Source of the DNA: Clostridia bacterium
GTDB lineage: Bacteria; Bacillota; Clostridia; Christensenellales; CAG-314
DNA: 57,324 bases
Assembly: GCA_017409765.1 (NCBI GenBank)
Contig: JAFQSA010000003.1
Span: 1-57,324 of the forward strand
Direction: 5' to 3'
In this document: piece after piece, positions 16,505 to 24,286 of the stretch
How the letters are laid out: each line of letters begins with the position of its first letter
Numbering within the stretch: the first letter of the stretch is position 1
Position numbers and translations under genes: made by a program
Notes under the pieces: generated by a model
Databases searched by the model: none
The model's input: the letters and a program-made list of their open reading frames with translations, nothing else
Told to the model about the DNA's origin: nothing

Positions 16505-16888
16505 ATGGCTGAAGAAAAGAAACAACATCATTGTGACTGTGGTTGCGACCACGATCATCACGATCACGACTGCACATGTGACCACGATGGCGATTGCGAT
16601 TGCGGTTGCGAACACGACGACGTAGTAGTGTTGCAAGACGAAAACGGCAACGACGTTGCTTTCCACTACATCACAACTTTGGAACACGAAGGCAAAGAAT
16701 ACGTTTACCTTCAATCTGCTGACGAAGAGGATGACAACCTTGCAGTTGAAATTTTCGAACTTCAAACAGTAGAAGAAGATGGCGAATTGTTCGACACATT
16801 GCTCCCTATCGACGACGATTTGTACGAAATCATGTACGAAAAACTCATGTTCGAACTTGCTAACGGCTCCGACGACGAAGAAGAGTAA
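16505..16888 (+). CDS. DUF1292 (YrzB-like) protein with His/Cys-rich N-terminus
   Basis: 127 residues, very acidic. The C-terminal ~85 residues are a DUF1292 domain (VVVLQDENGNDVAFHYITTL, EGKEYVYLQSADEE, LYEIMYEKL), function unknown. Residues 8-38 are an unusual head made almost entirely of His, Cys and Asp, with eight Cys in clustered CDCGC, CTC and CDCGC motifs and about eight His. It looks able to bind several zinc, nickel or copper ions; this is inferred from composition. It follows ruvX by 29 bp behind a GGAGG RBS and ends 12 bp before a terminator. Confidence 0.88.
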   Translation: MAEEKKQHHCDCGCDHDHHDHDCTCDHDGDCDCGCEHDDVVVLQDENGNDVAFHYITTLEHEGKEYVYLQSADEEDDNLAVEIFELQTVEEDGELFDTLLPIDDDLYEIMYEKLMFELANGSDDEEE

Positions 16889-16900
16889 TCTCAAAAGCTA

Positions 16901-16926
16901 AAAGACCGCGTTTTGCGGTCTTTTTT
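16901..16926 (+). terminator. Terminator of ruvX-DUF1292
   Basis: AAAGACCGC pairs with GCGGTCTTT over a GTTTT loop, ending in six T at 16926. From here to 17141 I see no gene and no convincing promoter, only a short imperfect tandem repeat at 16949-16970. Confidence 0.9.
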
Positions 16927-17141
16927 GTTGCAATTTGTGCGTTCTAAGCATGTCCAGGCAATGTCCGGCACGTCAAAGATAATTGTTTTAGCGGGATTTA
17001 TACATTAAAACGCAAAACTTTGAGTATCGACAACTATTTAATTTGGATTTGCACCTAATTTTACTATGTAAACGGCGTTGTAAGTCAATTTTATCGAGCA
17101 TTATCTTCATCAATTTGCCGTACGCTATACTGGAGAAGTGT

Positions 17142-17915
17142 ATGAACAGACCGATTGCCTTGTTCGATTCCGGTGTAGGCGGACTAACCGTACTAAAAAG
17201 CGTCATGGAACTTTTGCCTTGCGAAAACTATCTATACTTTGCCGACAATGGCTACTTTCCCTATGGCACAAAATCGTATGCCGATTTGCGCCTGCGCCTT
17301 GCAAAATTGCTCAATTTTATGGAAAATTTCACTCCTAAAGTGGTAGTTATTGCTTGCAACACAGCATCTTTGCACGTGGAATATTTGCAAAATTTAACAA
17401 ATATCCCAATCATTGATGTCGTCACGCCCACTTGCAAACATGTGGAAAGCGTAACGATGAATAAAAAAGTGTGCCTGCTTGCAACAGATGCAACTGTGCA
17501 ATCGCAAAAGTATCAACAAATTCTGCAAAAAGTCGGTGTTGATGTGGTTGCTGTACCTTGCTCGGACTTTGTCCCCATTGCGGAAAGTGGTGTGTGCGAT
17601 ACAACAGCATTGGATATCATTTCTAGCAAACTCCAACCAATTTCCCATATTGATTTTGACACGGTAATCCTTGGTTGCACCCATTTTGGCTTGATTAAAA
17701 AGCAAATTTTCAACGTTTTGGGCGTTCGCAACTATGTTCAATGTGGCAATCCAACAGCAAAGGTGCTGTTTGATGTGTTGCAAAATAGCAATTTGCTTTC
17801 AAACGCAACAAAAGGTGGGCTAAACATTTTTACTACTGGCAAAACTCAAAGTGCAATCAAAGTTTGCAAACAACTTTCGCTACGATTTGAGTGCATTTCA
17901 ACGGTGCAAATTTGA
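17142..17915 (+). CDS. murI: Glutamate racemase
   Basis: Converts L-glutamate to D-glutamate for peptidoglycan. The 257-residue protein has the two catalytic Cys in VVVIACNTASL and VILGCTHFGL, plus the N-terminal FDSGVGGLTVLK and the substrate motif FPYGTKS. The usual GDT before that motif is ADN here, a substitution worth noting. An in-frame extension is open back to 17043, but the ATG at 17142 follows GGAGAAG and gives the normal start. It is monocistronic by position: a terminator lies upstream and a promoter region for rpsB downstream. Confidence 0.94.
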   Translation: MNRPIALFDSGVGGLTVLKSVMELLPCENYLYFADNGYFPYGTKSYADLRLRLAKLLNFMENFTPKVVVIACNTASLHVEYLQNLTNIPIIDVVTPTCKHVESVTMNKKVCLLATDATVQSQKYQQILQKVGVDVVAVPCSDFVPIAESGVCDTTALDIISSKLQPISHIDFDTVILGCTHFGLIKKQIFNVLGVRNYVQCGNPTAKVLFDVLQNSNLLSNATKGGLNIFTTGKTQSAIKVCKQLSLRFECISTVQI

Positions 17916-17950
17916 TATAATTGTGTTGTTTTGTTAACAGCACCGTTCAA

Positions 17951-17990
17951 GCACAAAATAGTGCAAAATTGTGCAAAAAAGTGTCAAAAA
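17951..17990 (+). repeat. Four 10-bp phased A-tract units upstream of rpsB promoter
   Basis: Four units of exactly 10 bp: GCACAAAATA, GTGCAAAATT, GTGCAAAAAA, GTGTCAAAAA. One A-tract per helical turn predicts a bent segment whose end is 13 bp before the -35 box at 18004. Likely an UP-element or curved activator region for the strong ribosomal-protein promoter. Confidence 0.6.
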
Positions 17991-18003
17991 TGGCCGTTAT
18001 TTT

Positions 18004-18032
18004 GTTGCAAAACAATTTGCATTGTGCTATAA
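18004..18032 (+). promoter_or_regulatory. Promoter for rpsB-tsf
   Basis: TTGCAA (18004-18009), 17-bp spacer, TATAAT (18027-18032) preceded by TGC, an extended -10. The predicted leader is about 120 nt. Confidence 0.8.
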
Positions 18033-18066
18033 TCTATTAGGTTTAATTCGCATTTGTGACTATTTG

Positions 18067-18100
18067 TTCGCTGTGCTAGGTTTTGCCACCTAGTAGCGGA
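18067..18100 (+). promoter_or_regulatory. Structured 5' leader hairpin of rpsB
   Basis: CTAGGT (18076-18081) pairs with ACCTAG (18088-18093). An outer helix TTCGCT (18067-18072) pairs with AGCGGA (18095-18100) with one wobble, separated by an asymmetric internal loop GTG/T. It sits about 30 nt into the rpsB transcript and about 60 nt before the start. Possible autoregulatory target of S2; no known leader family recognised. Confidence 0.45.
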
Positions 18101-18158
18101 TGGAGTTTGATGTCGCAAAGAGGTTAAAAACAATATAAAATATAAGGAGAAAACAAAA

Positions 18159-18890
18159 ATGGCAGTTGTATCAATGAAACAACTTTTGGAAAGTGGTGTA
18201 CACTTTGGTCACCAAACCAGAAGATGGAACCCCAAAATGAAGAAGTATATCTACGCAGAGCGTAACGATATCCACATCATCGACCTTCAACAAACAGTAG
18301 CACAAGCAGAAGTTGCTTACACATTCGTTCGCGACATCGCTGCAAGTGGCAAACCCATCTTGTTTGTTGGAACAAAAAAGCAAGCTCAAGAAGCTATCAA
18401 GGCAGAAGCTGAGCGTTGTGGTATGTACTACATCAACAACCGTTGGCTTGGTGGTACATTGACAAACTACAAAACAATCAAGTCCCGTATCGAAAGACTC
18501 AACAAAATCAACCAAATGGAAAAACTTGGCGAACTTGACCTTCTTCCTAAGAAGGAAGTTGCAAAACTTTTGGAAGAACGCAACAAGTTGGAAGCAAACC
18601 TTGGCGGTATCAAAGATATGAAGGGTATGCCTGGTTGCATCTTCATTGTTGACCCCAAAAAGGAAGCAATCGCTGTTGCCGAAGCACACGCATTGAACAT
18701 CCCAATCGTTGCTATCGTAGACACAAACTGCGATCCAGACCAAGTTGACGTTGTTATCCCTGCAAACGACGACGCTATCGGCGCAATCAAAGTTATTGCA
18801 TCCGTAATTGCTGGCGCTGTTATCGAAGCTAAAGAAGGCATCGTAATGGCTGCTCCAGAATCCAACGATACTACAACAAGTGAGGAATAA
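18159..18890 (+). CDS. rpsB: 30S ribosomal protein S2
   Basis: 243 residues, normal length. Family blocks: [88 protein letters not shown] and a C-terminal acidic tail. S2 joins the 30S subunit late and helps bind S1 or mRNA. The RBS AAGGAG is strong, and codon use is visibly more biased than in neighbours. tsf follows by 4 bp, the universal rpsB-tsf pair. Confidence 0.99.
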   Translation: MAVVSMKQLLESGVHFGHQTRRWNPKMKKYIYAERNDIHIIDLQQTVAQAEVAYTFVRDIAASGKPILFVGTKKQAQEAIKAEAERCGMYYINNRWLGGTLTNYKTIKSRIERLNKINQMEKLGELDLLPKKEVAKLLEERNKLEANLGGIKDMKGMPGCIFIVDPKKEAIAVAEAHALNIPIVAIVDTNCDPDQVDVVIPANDDAIGAIKVIASVIAGAVIEAKEGIVMAAPESNDTTTSEE

Positions 18891-18894
18891 TATA

Positions 18895-19818
18895 ATGGCT
18901 AATTTTACTAGTGCTGATGTAATGAAACTCCGTGAACAAACAGGCGTAGGCATGATGGACTGCAAAAAGGCTCTCGTTGAAACAAACGGTAACTTTGACG
19001 AAGCAGTTAAGTACCTTCGTGAAAAGGGTATGGCATCCGCTGCTAAAAAGGCAAGCCGTGTTGCTGCAGAAGGTCTTGTAAAGTGCGTTCTTGCAGATGA
19101 CAAAAAGTCCGGCGTTATCGTAGAAATCAACTGCGAAACAGACTTCGTTGCTCGTTCTGACCAATTCATCGCATTGATCGAAAACGTTGCTAAACACCTC
19201 CTCCAATCCAACGCTACAACAGTAGAAGAGGCTATGGAAGAAGCTTACTGCTTCGACACAACAAAAACTTTGACAGTTTTGTTTGGTGAAGCAACCGCTA
19301 CAATCGGCGAAAAGATCTCCTTCCGTAGATTCGAAAGATTTGTTGCATCCGAAGGCGTTGTTGCAAGCTACATCCACATGGGTGGTAAAATCGGTGTTTT
19401 GGCGCAATTCGACACAACAGCATCTGCTGATCAAGTTGCAGAACTTGCTGCAAACGTTTGCATGCAAATTGCTGCAAGCAAACCACAAGTTGTTTCCATC
19501 GCTGACGTAGATCCTGCTCAAGTTGCATCCGAAAGAGAAATCTTGACAGTTCAAGCAAGAAACGAAGGCAAGCCCGAAGCAGTTATCGTAAAGATGGTAG
19601 AAGGCCGTATCCACAAGTACTACAAAGAAGTTTGTCTTCTTGAACAAGAATACGTTCGTGACGGCTCTCTCTCTGTAAAGAAGGTTGTTGCTGAAACAGA
19701 AAAGCAAGTTGGTGCATCCATCACAGTTGCTAAATTTGTTCGTTTCGAAATGGGCGAAGGTATCGAAAAGCGTAAGGATAACTTTGCACAAGAAATCGCA
19801 GAACAACTTAAGAAATAA
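18895..19818 (+). CDS. tsf: Elongation factor Ts
   Basis: Nucleotide exchange factor for EF-Tu. 307 residues starting MANFTSADVMKLREQTGVG, with the UBA-like N-terminal domain containing MMDCKKALVE, the core TDFVAR motif (CETDFVARSDQF) that contacts EF-Tu, and HMGGKIGVL. An upstream GTG at 18880 is in frame but overlaps rpsB; GAGGAA before 18895 sets the start. A terminator follows, so rpsB-tsf forms a compact high-expression unit. Confidence 0.98.
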   Translation: MANFTSADVMKLREQTGVGMMDCKKALVETNGNFDEAVKYLREKGMASAAKKASRVAAEGLVKCVLADDKKSGVIVEINCETDFVARSDQFIALIENVAKHLLQSNATTVEEAMEEAYCFDTTKTLTVLFGEATATIGEKISFRRFERFVASEGVVASYIHMGGKIGVLAQFDTTASADQVAELAANVCMQIAASKPQVVSIADVDPAQVASEREILTVQARNEGKPEAVIVKMVEGRIHKYYKEVCLLEQEYVRDGSLSVKKVVAETEKQVGASITVAKFVRFEMGEGIEKRKDNFAQEIAEQLKK

Positions 19819-19832
19819 TCCACGATTATTCG

Positions 19833-19864
19833 AAGAGGACAATGGCAAACATTGTCCTCTTTTT
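19833..19864 (+). terminator. Terminator after rpsB-tsf
   Basis: AGAGGACAATG and CATTGTCCTCT form an 11-bp perfect stem followed by TTTT. pyrH starts only 25 bp later with no obvious promoter, so partial read-through is likely. Confidence 0.88.
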
Positions 19865-19889
19865 GCAAAATTTTGCTTGTGAGGTAACT

Positions 19890-20594
19890 ATGAACAAATA
19901 CAAACGTATTGTACTCAAAGTAAGTGGCGAGGCTTTGGCTGGTACCAACAACCATGGCATCGCAAATGATGGCGTTGTAGCCGTTGTAAAGGAAATCAAA
20001 CAAGTGGTGGAACTTGGCGTTCAACTTGGTGTTGTTGTTGGCGGTGGAAACTTTTGGCGCGGACGCACCTGCGAGGATATGAATCGTGCCACAGCCGACT
20101 ACATTGGCATGATGGGCACAGTTATGAACGGCCTTGCTCTTGGCGAAGGCTTGACTGCCGCTGGTATCAAAAACAAGGTTGTAAGCTCCCTTGCAATCGA
20201 CAAGGTGTGCGAAACCTACTTTTTGCCAAACGTAAACAAGTATCTCGAGGAAGGCTACGTTGTAATCTTTGTTGGTGGAACGGGTTCTCCATTCTTCTCA
20301 ACAGATACGTGTGCATCCTTGCGCGCTTGCGAAATTGGTGCTGATGCCGTTTTCTGCGCAAAGGCAATCGATGCTGTGTACGACAGTGACCCAGCAACAA
20401 ATCCCAATGCCATCCGCTATGACGACATCACTTTTGACAAAATCATTGCCGACAATCTCAAAGTATTGGATTTGACATCCGTTGCAATGTGCAGAGAGTA
20501 CGATATGCCTGTGGTGGTGTACAGCAAAGATGAGCCTAACGGTATCATCCGCCTTTTGAGTGGCGAAAAGTTTGGCACAATCATTCACAAATAA
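19890..20594 (+). CDS. pyrH: UMP kinase
   Basis: Phosphorylates UMP to UDP. The 234-residue protein of the amino-acid-kinase fold has KRIVLKVSGEALAG, VVVGGGNFWRGR, ADYIGMMGTVMNGLAL, the GGTGSPFFSTDTCASLRA block, and the C-terminal GTIIHK. The frame runs back to 19842, but that start lies inside the tsf terminator. ATG 19890 has GTGAGGTAAC upstream and gives the normal N-terminus. It probably depends on read-through from rpsB-tsf; frr has its own promoter 89 bp after the pyrH stop. Confidence 0.97.
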   Translation: MNKYKRIVLKVSGEALAGTNNHGIANDGVVAVVKEIKQVVELGVQLGVVVGGGNFWRGRTCEDMNRATADYIGMMGTVMNGLALGEGLTAAGIKNKVVSSLAIDKVCETYFLPNVNKYLEEGYVVIFVGGTGSPFFSTDTCASLRACEIGADAVFCAKAIDAVYDSDPATNPNAIRYDDITFDKIIADNLKVLDLTSVAMCREYDMPVVVYSKDEPNGIIRLLSGEKFGTIIHK

Positions 20595-20682
20595 TTCAGC
20601 GTTATTTTAGTTAAATTTGGTACAATACCCCATGTGATGGGGCTATGCTTGCAAATTTTTTTCTGCAATTAGCAAATAGGTA

Positions 20683-20711
20683 TTGAATTTATCTACAAAA
20701 TATTGTAAAAT
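20683..20711 (+). promoter_or_regulatory. Promoter for frr-uppS-cdsA-dxr-rseP
   Basis: TTGAAT (20683-20688), 17-bp spacer, TAAAAT (20706-20711), 31 bp before frr. Confidence 0.65.
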
Positions 20712-20742
20712 ATAGTATCAACTATTATATAAGGAGTTATCT

Positions 20743-21318
20743 ATGAACTACGCGACCCCACAAATTGAAGAAATCTTTATGGACTTCGAGTTCGATTGCG
20801 AAAAGGCAATTGACTATATGAAAGGCGAATATGCCGTTATGAAGGCAGGACGCGCCAATCCAAAATTGGTAGAAAACATCAAAGTTGACTACTACGGAGC
20901 AATGACGCCTATCAAACAAATGGGCAATATCTCCATCCCAGAGCCACGTCAAATTGTTATTTCCGTTTGGGACAAATCCACTTTGAAATCCATCGAAAAG
21001 GCAATTTTGGCAGCAAACATTGGCGTAACACCACAAAACGATGGTGTTGTAATTCGTCTTGTTTTCCCTGTATTGACAGAGGAACGTCGTCGTGACCTTG
21101 TAAAGCAAGTTAAAAAACTTGCCGAAGATACCAAGGTTGTTTTGCGTAATGCTCGTCGTGATGCAATGGATGGTCTTAAAAAGGAAAAGAACAACAAAAC
21201 TGTTTCCGAGGACTTGATTGCCGACTACGAAAAGGAAATTGACAAAGCTTTGGCAAAACTTATCGAAAGTGTAGACAAGCTTGCTAAGGAAAAAGAAGCA
21301 GAAGTAATGTCTGTATAA
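20743..21318 (+). CDS. frr: Ribosome recycling factor
   Basis: Splits post-termination ribosomes together with EF-G. 191 residues, slightly longer than the usual 185 because of an N-terminal extension (MNYATPQIEEIFMDFE). The core motifs are KAGRANPKLVENIKVDYYG, TPIKQMGNISIPEPR, LPV-like LVFPVLTEERRRDLVKQVKKLAED and VVLRNARRDAMDGLKK. The RBS is AAGGAG. It heads the frr-uppS-cdsA-dxr-rseP block typical of Firmicutes. Confidence 0.97.
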   Translation: MNYATPQIEEIFMDFEFDCEKAIDYMKGEYAVMKAGRANPKLVENIKVDYYGAMTPIKQMGNISIPEPRQIVISVWDKSTLKSIEKAILAANIGVTPQNDGVVIRLVFPVLTEERRRDLVKQVKKLAEDTKVVLRNARRDAMDGLKKEKNNKTVSEDLIADYEKEIDKALAKLIESVDKLAKEKEAEVMSV

Positions 21319-21320
21319 AG

Positions 21321-21518
21321 ATGAATTTACACGATTTGATTGGACTTGAAGTTTGTGATGCCGAAGACTTTTTGCAAAAAGCAGGTATAACAAACTTCAA
21401 GTTTGTTTATTATGTAGATAGAAAGCAATCTGCATACGACAAGGAGATTGTAACGGCGGTGCGCCAAAGGGACGATGGTCTGGAATTGGTGGTTTGCCGT
21501 TACTTGTTGGAAATCTAA
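21321..21518 (+). CDS. 65-residue small protein between frr and uppS, unknown
   Basis: Not recognised as a named protein. It fills the space between frr (2 bp upstream) and uppS (stop/start overlap TAATG), which makes it very likely real. It starts LIGLEVCDAEDFLQKAGITNFKF: a helix that begins G-x-x-x-x-x-A and ends near a Gly, followed by strands ending GLELVVCRYL. That pattern recalls a single PASTA-like repeat, though without the flanking repeats this is only a shape match. There is no strong Shine-Dalgarno, so translation may be coupled to frr. Confidence 0.65.
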   Translation: MNLHDLIGLEVCDAEDFLQKAGITNFKFVYYVDRKQSAYDKEIVTAVRQRDDGLELVVCRYLLEI

Positions 21519-22204
21519 TGAACAAACTAACGCACGTAGCAATAATCATGGATGGCAATGGTCGTTGGGCGCAAGGCAAAGGGCTCGTTCGCATGGAAGG
21601 GCACAAGCAAGGCCTTGCTACTGCCGAAAAGATCATCGAGCATTCTATCAAAGTGGGCATCAAATACCTCTCATTGTACGTTTTTTCCACCGAAAATTGG
21701 AAAAGACCTCAAATGGAAGTGTCCACGCTGTTTTCCCTTGCGGAAAAGTATCTGGACAAATTCCAAGATTTTTGCAAAAACAAGGTGCGAGTTGTGGTTT
21801 CTGGCAGTCGTGATGGATTGCCTAAAAAATTGGTCAAAAAGGCGGAACAAATACAAAAGGAAACTGCAAATCACGATGCAATTTGCGTAAATCTTTGCAT
21901 AAACTATGGTGGACAGCAGGATATTTTGCAAGCGGTAAACAAACTTGCGGAAAGTGGCTTGCCCATCACGGCGGAAAGTTTGCAACAAAATTTGTACAAT
22001 GGCTTTATTCCCGCGCCAGATGTAATCGTTCGCACGGGCGGACAAAAGCGCTTGTCCAACTTTTTGCTTTACCAAAGCGCCTATGCGGAACTGTATTTTT
22101 CCAATACGCTTTGGCCAGATTTTTCCATTGAGGAGTACAATGATATCATTGCCGACTACGAACTGCGCATTCGTAATTTCGGAGGATTAGTCGATGCTAA
22201 ATAA
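21518..22204 (+). CDS. uppS: Undecaprenyl diphosphate synthase (cis-prenyltransferase)
   Basis: Adds eight isoprene units to farnesyl diphosphate to make the C55 lipid carrier for cell-wall synthesis. 228 residues. HVAIIMDGNGRWAQ carries the catalytic Asp, then EGHKQGL, YVFSTENWKRP, CINYGGQQDI, and PDVIVRTGGQKRLSNFLLYQSAYAE (typically RTSGE; here RTGGQ). The product pathway connects to Dxs, Dxr, IspG and IspA in the same window. The upstream in-frame start at 21494 lies within the preceding gene; TAATG at 21516-21520 sets the start. Confidence 0.96.
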   Translation: MNKLTHVAIIMDGNGRWAQGKGLVRMEGHKQGLATAEKIIEHSIKVGIKYLSLYVFSTENWKRPQMEVSTLFSLAEKYLDKFQDFCKNKVRVVVSGSRDGLPKKLVKKAEQIQKETANHDAICVNLCINYGGQQDILQAVNKLAESGLPITAESLQQNLYNGFIPAPDVIVRTGGQKRLSNFLLYQSAYAELYFSNTLWPDFSIEEYNDIIADYELRIRNFGGLVDAK

Positions 22205-23189
22205 AACTTCCTTTTGGAAGCGAAACTTTGTTAGTCTATTCATCCTTATCGTGATGGTAGGGATGATTTTGCTAAACGTTTTTCTTCCAAACTTTCAAAA
22301 CAAAAACTTTATCAGCGGTCGCGGTATCAATTCCGCGCTTATTTCCGCGCTAATTTTACTCGCCGTAATCGAAATGCGTCGAGCTTTTGGCTTTGAAAGA
22401 ATTCCGCATTGTTTTAGTTGGCTAATTTGGCTGTTTGGCTTTGGTATTGGCCCATGCTACAGCTTTTTTGGTTTCCACGGCATTGTATTCATGGTTTTGT
22501 TTGTGTTTATTTGCGCGGTGTTTACGGCGCTAATTCGCAACCGAGTGGATAGTTTGGTGTTTATCGCATCAGTTTTGATATACCCCGGACTTATCATGTC
22601 TAGTTTGCTGTACCTAAATCGTTGTGCAACCAACCAAGTTATCACCAATCCGCAAATGCTCGAATACATATCTTACGACATTTGGTGGCACGTAAGCGAC
22701 TATCGTTATCAACAACTTTTGCCTTACAATGCAATTTCTATGGCGTTTGTATTTTCCGTTTCTTGCCTTACAGACGCCTTTGCGTATGTAGTTGGTAGTA
22801 TTTTTGGCAAGCACAAACTTTGCCCAGAAATCAGCCCCAAAAAGACTGTCGAAGGTGCAGTTGGTGGCGTTTTGGGCGGCTTGCTTGGATCTTTTGTAGT
22901 GTGGATCTTTTTCGATTCTCCGCTGGGTATTTTGCCAAAGCAGTTTGGTTTGTCCTTTGTTGGATTGGGACTTAGCAATGTAAACGTTGCCGTTGCCTAC
23001 GTTTCACTTGGTTTACTTGGCTCAATCATGACGCAACTTGGCGACTTGCTCGCAAGCATGTTCAAGCGTTATTGTGGAATCAAGGACTACAGTCGTATTT
23101 TGGGTGAGCATGGCGGAATTATGGACCGATTTGACGGTATCATGCTCAACTCTTTGCTTGTATCAAGCGTATTGATATTTATTGTGTAA
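22194..23189 (+). CDS. cdsA: Phosphatidate cytidylyltransferase
   Basis: Polytopic membrane enzyme making CDP-diacylglycerol from phosphatidate and CTP. The 331-residue protein, longer than the usual ~270, has about eight hydrophobic segments. The C-terminal CDP-DAG synthase signature is clear: CLTDAFAYVVGSIFGKHKLCPEISPKKTVEG, then QLGDLLASMFKRYCGIKDYSRILGEHGGIMDRFDG. The N-terminal 150 residues diverge, with a hydrophilic loop around NQVITNPQMLEY. It overlaps uppS by 11 bp and dxr by TAATG. Confidence 0.96.
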   Translation: MLNKTSFWKRNFVSLFILIVMVGMILLNVFLPNFQNKNFISGRGINSALISALILLAVIEMRRAFGFERIPHCFSWLIWLFGFGIGPCYSFFGFHGIVFMVLFVFICAVFTALIRNRVDSLVFIASVLIYPGLIMSSLLYLNRCATNQVITNPQMLEYISYDIWWHVSDYRYQQLLPYNAISMAFVFSVSCLTDAFAYVVGSIFGKHKLCPEISPKKTVEGAVGGVLGGLLGSFVVWIFFDSPLGILPKQFGLSFVGLGLSNVNVAVAYVSLGLLGSIMTQLGDLLASMFKRYCGIKDYSRILGEHGGIMDRFDGIMLNSLLVSSVLIFIV

Positions 23190-24286
23190 TGAAAAAAGTT
23201 GCCGTTTTGGGAAGTACCGGCTCTATTGGTACTCAAACATTAGAAGTTATCAGGAAAAATGCCGACAAGTTGCAAGTTGTGTCACTTGTCGCTTTTTCAC
23301 GCGAAGACAAACTCATCGAGCAGGTTGCCGAGTTTGCTCCAGACTATTACGCGTTGATATCCCAAAAAGGTCCTAATTGCCTCATTGAGGCGGTAAAAGA
23401 TGCCGACATTGCCGTTGTTGCGACAAAGGGTATCACGGCGCTAAATTGCGTTATCTACTGCCTAGAAAATGGTATCGATGTTGCTCTTGCCAACAAGGAA
23501 ACGTTGGTTTGCGGTGGCGAACTAGTTATGTCCAAGGTAGGCAAAGGTAAACTGTACACAATTGATAGCGAACATTGTGCAATATCTCAATGCATCCAAA
23601 GTCGCGAGGGCGCCAATGTTGACAAAATTTTGCTAACGGCAAGTGGCGGTCCTTTTTGGAACTGTTCCGTAGAAGAATTGTCCAATGTCACACCAAAGCA
23701 AGCGCTTGCACATCCCAATTGGAACATGGGTAGCAAAATTACAATTGACAGCGCCACAATGTTCAACAAAACGCTGGAAGTTTTGGAGGCGCATTGGTTG
23801 TTTGGCATCCCCCTTGACAAAATTCAAGTGGTTGTACATCGTCAAAGTATCGTTCACTCTATGGTGTCCTTTACGGACGGTAGCGTGATGGCGCAATTGG
23901 CAGAACCCAACATGTGTTTGCCTATTCAAATTGCCTTGCTTGGCAATGGTGGTGACCAAATAATTGACAAAATCGACTTTTCCCAAATGTTGAAACTAAC
24001 CTTCGAGCCAAGCGACGGGACAAAATTCCCCTGTGTGAATTTGGCCTACGAAGTTTTTGATATGTATCCTCTTGCGCCAACAGTTATGAATGGTGCAAAC
24101 GATGTTTGCGTACAACAATTTTTGCAAGGTAAACTTGCTTTTGACAAGTTTTACCCAACAATTATGCAAGTTGTTCGCCACTTCGAGGAGCAACTAAAAA
24201 CTGTGCCTGTAACTGTGGAAAACATCATCAAGTTTGACCAAGAGGCACAAAAATTGACTAATTCTATTCTAAATGGTGTTGTATGA
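23189..24286 (+). CDS. dxr: 1-deoxy-D-xylulose 5-phosphate reductoisomerase
   Basis: NADPH-dependent second step of the DXP (MEP) isoprenoid pathway. 365 residues. VAVLGSTGSIGTQTLEVI is the NADPH loop; ALANKETLVCGGEL, IDSEHCAI, LTASGGPF and the metal/substrate block NWNMGSKITIDSATMFNKTLEVLEAHWLF follow, then VVHRQSIVHSMV. It overlaps cdsA (TAATG) and rseP (ATGA). The pathway partner Dxs is at 49094 and IspG at 25687. Confidence 0.98.
   Translation: MKKVAVLGSTGSIGTQTLEVIRKNADKLQVVSLVAFSREDKLIEQVAEFAPDYYALISQKGPNCLIEAVKDADIAVVATKGITALNCVIYCLENGIDVALANKETLVCGGELVMSKVGKGKLYTIDSEHCAISQCIQSREGANVDKILLTASGGPFWNCSVEELSNVTPKQALAHPNWNMGSKITIDSATMFNKTLEVLEAHWLFGIPLDKIQVVVHRQSIVHSMVSFTDGSVMAQLAEPNMCLPIQIALLGNGGDQIIDKIDFSQMLKLTFEPSDGTKFPCVNLAYEVFDMYPLAPTVMNGANDVCVQQFLQGKLAFDKFYPTIMQVVRHFEEQLKTVPVTVENIIKFDQEAQKLTNSILNGVV

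Noticed and set aside
16949..16970. Imperfect tandem repeat (ATGTCCAGGCA / ATGTCCGGCA) after the ruvX terminator
   Set aside because: Only two short copies; no feature explains it and chance is likely.
18067..18115. Resemblance of TGTGCTAGG...TAGCGG in the rpsB leader to the 5' part of Firmicutes small SRP RNA
   Set aside because: The SRP RNA core (GGAAG...GCAGC apical domain) is absent and the position directly before rpsB fits a leader.
19842..19889. Upstream start for pyrH
   Set aside because: It would begin inside the tsf terminator and add 16 unrelated residues.
20628..20642. CCCCAT-GTG-ATGGGG hairpin after pyrH as a terminator
   Set aside because: No T-run within the required distance; only a short stem-loop is supported.
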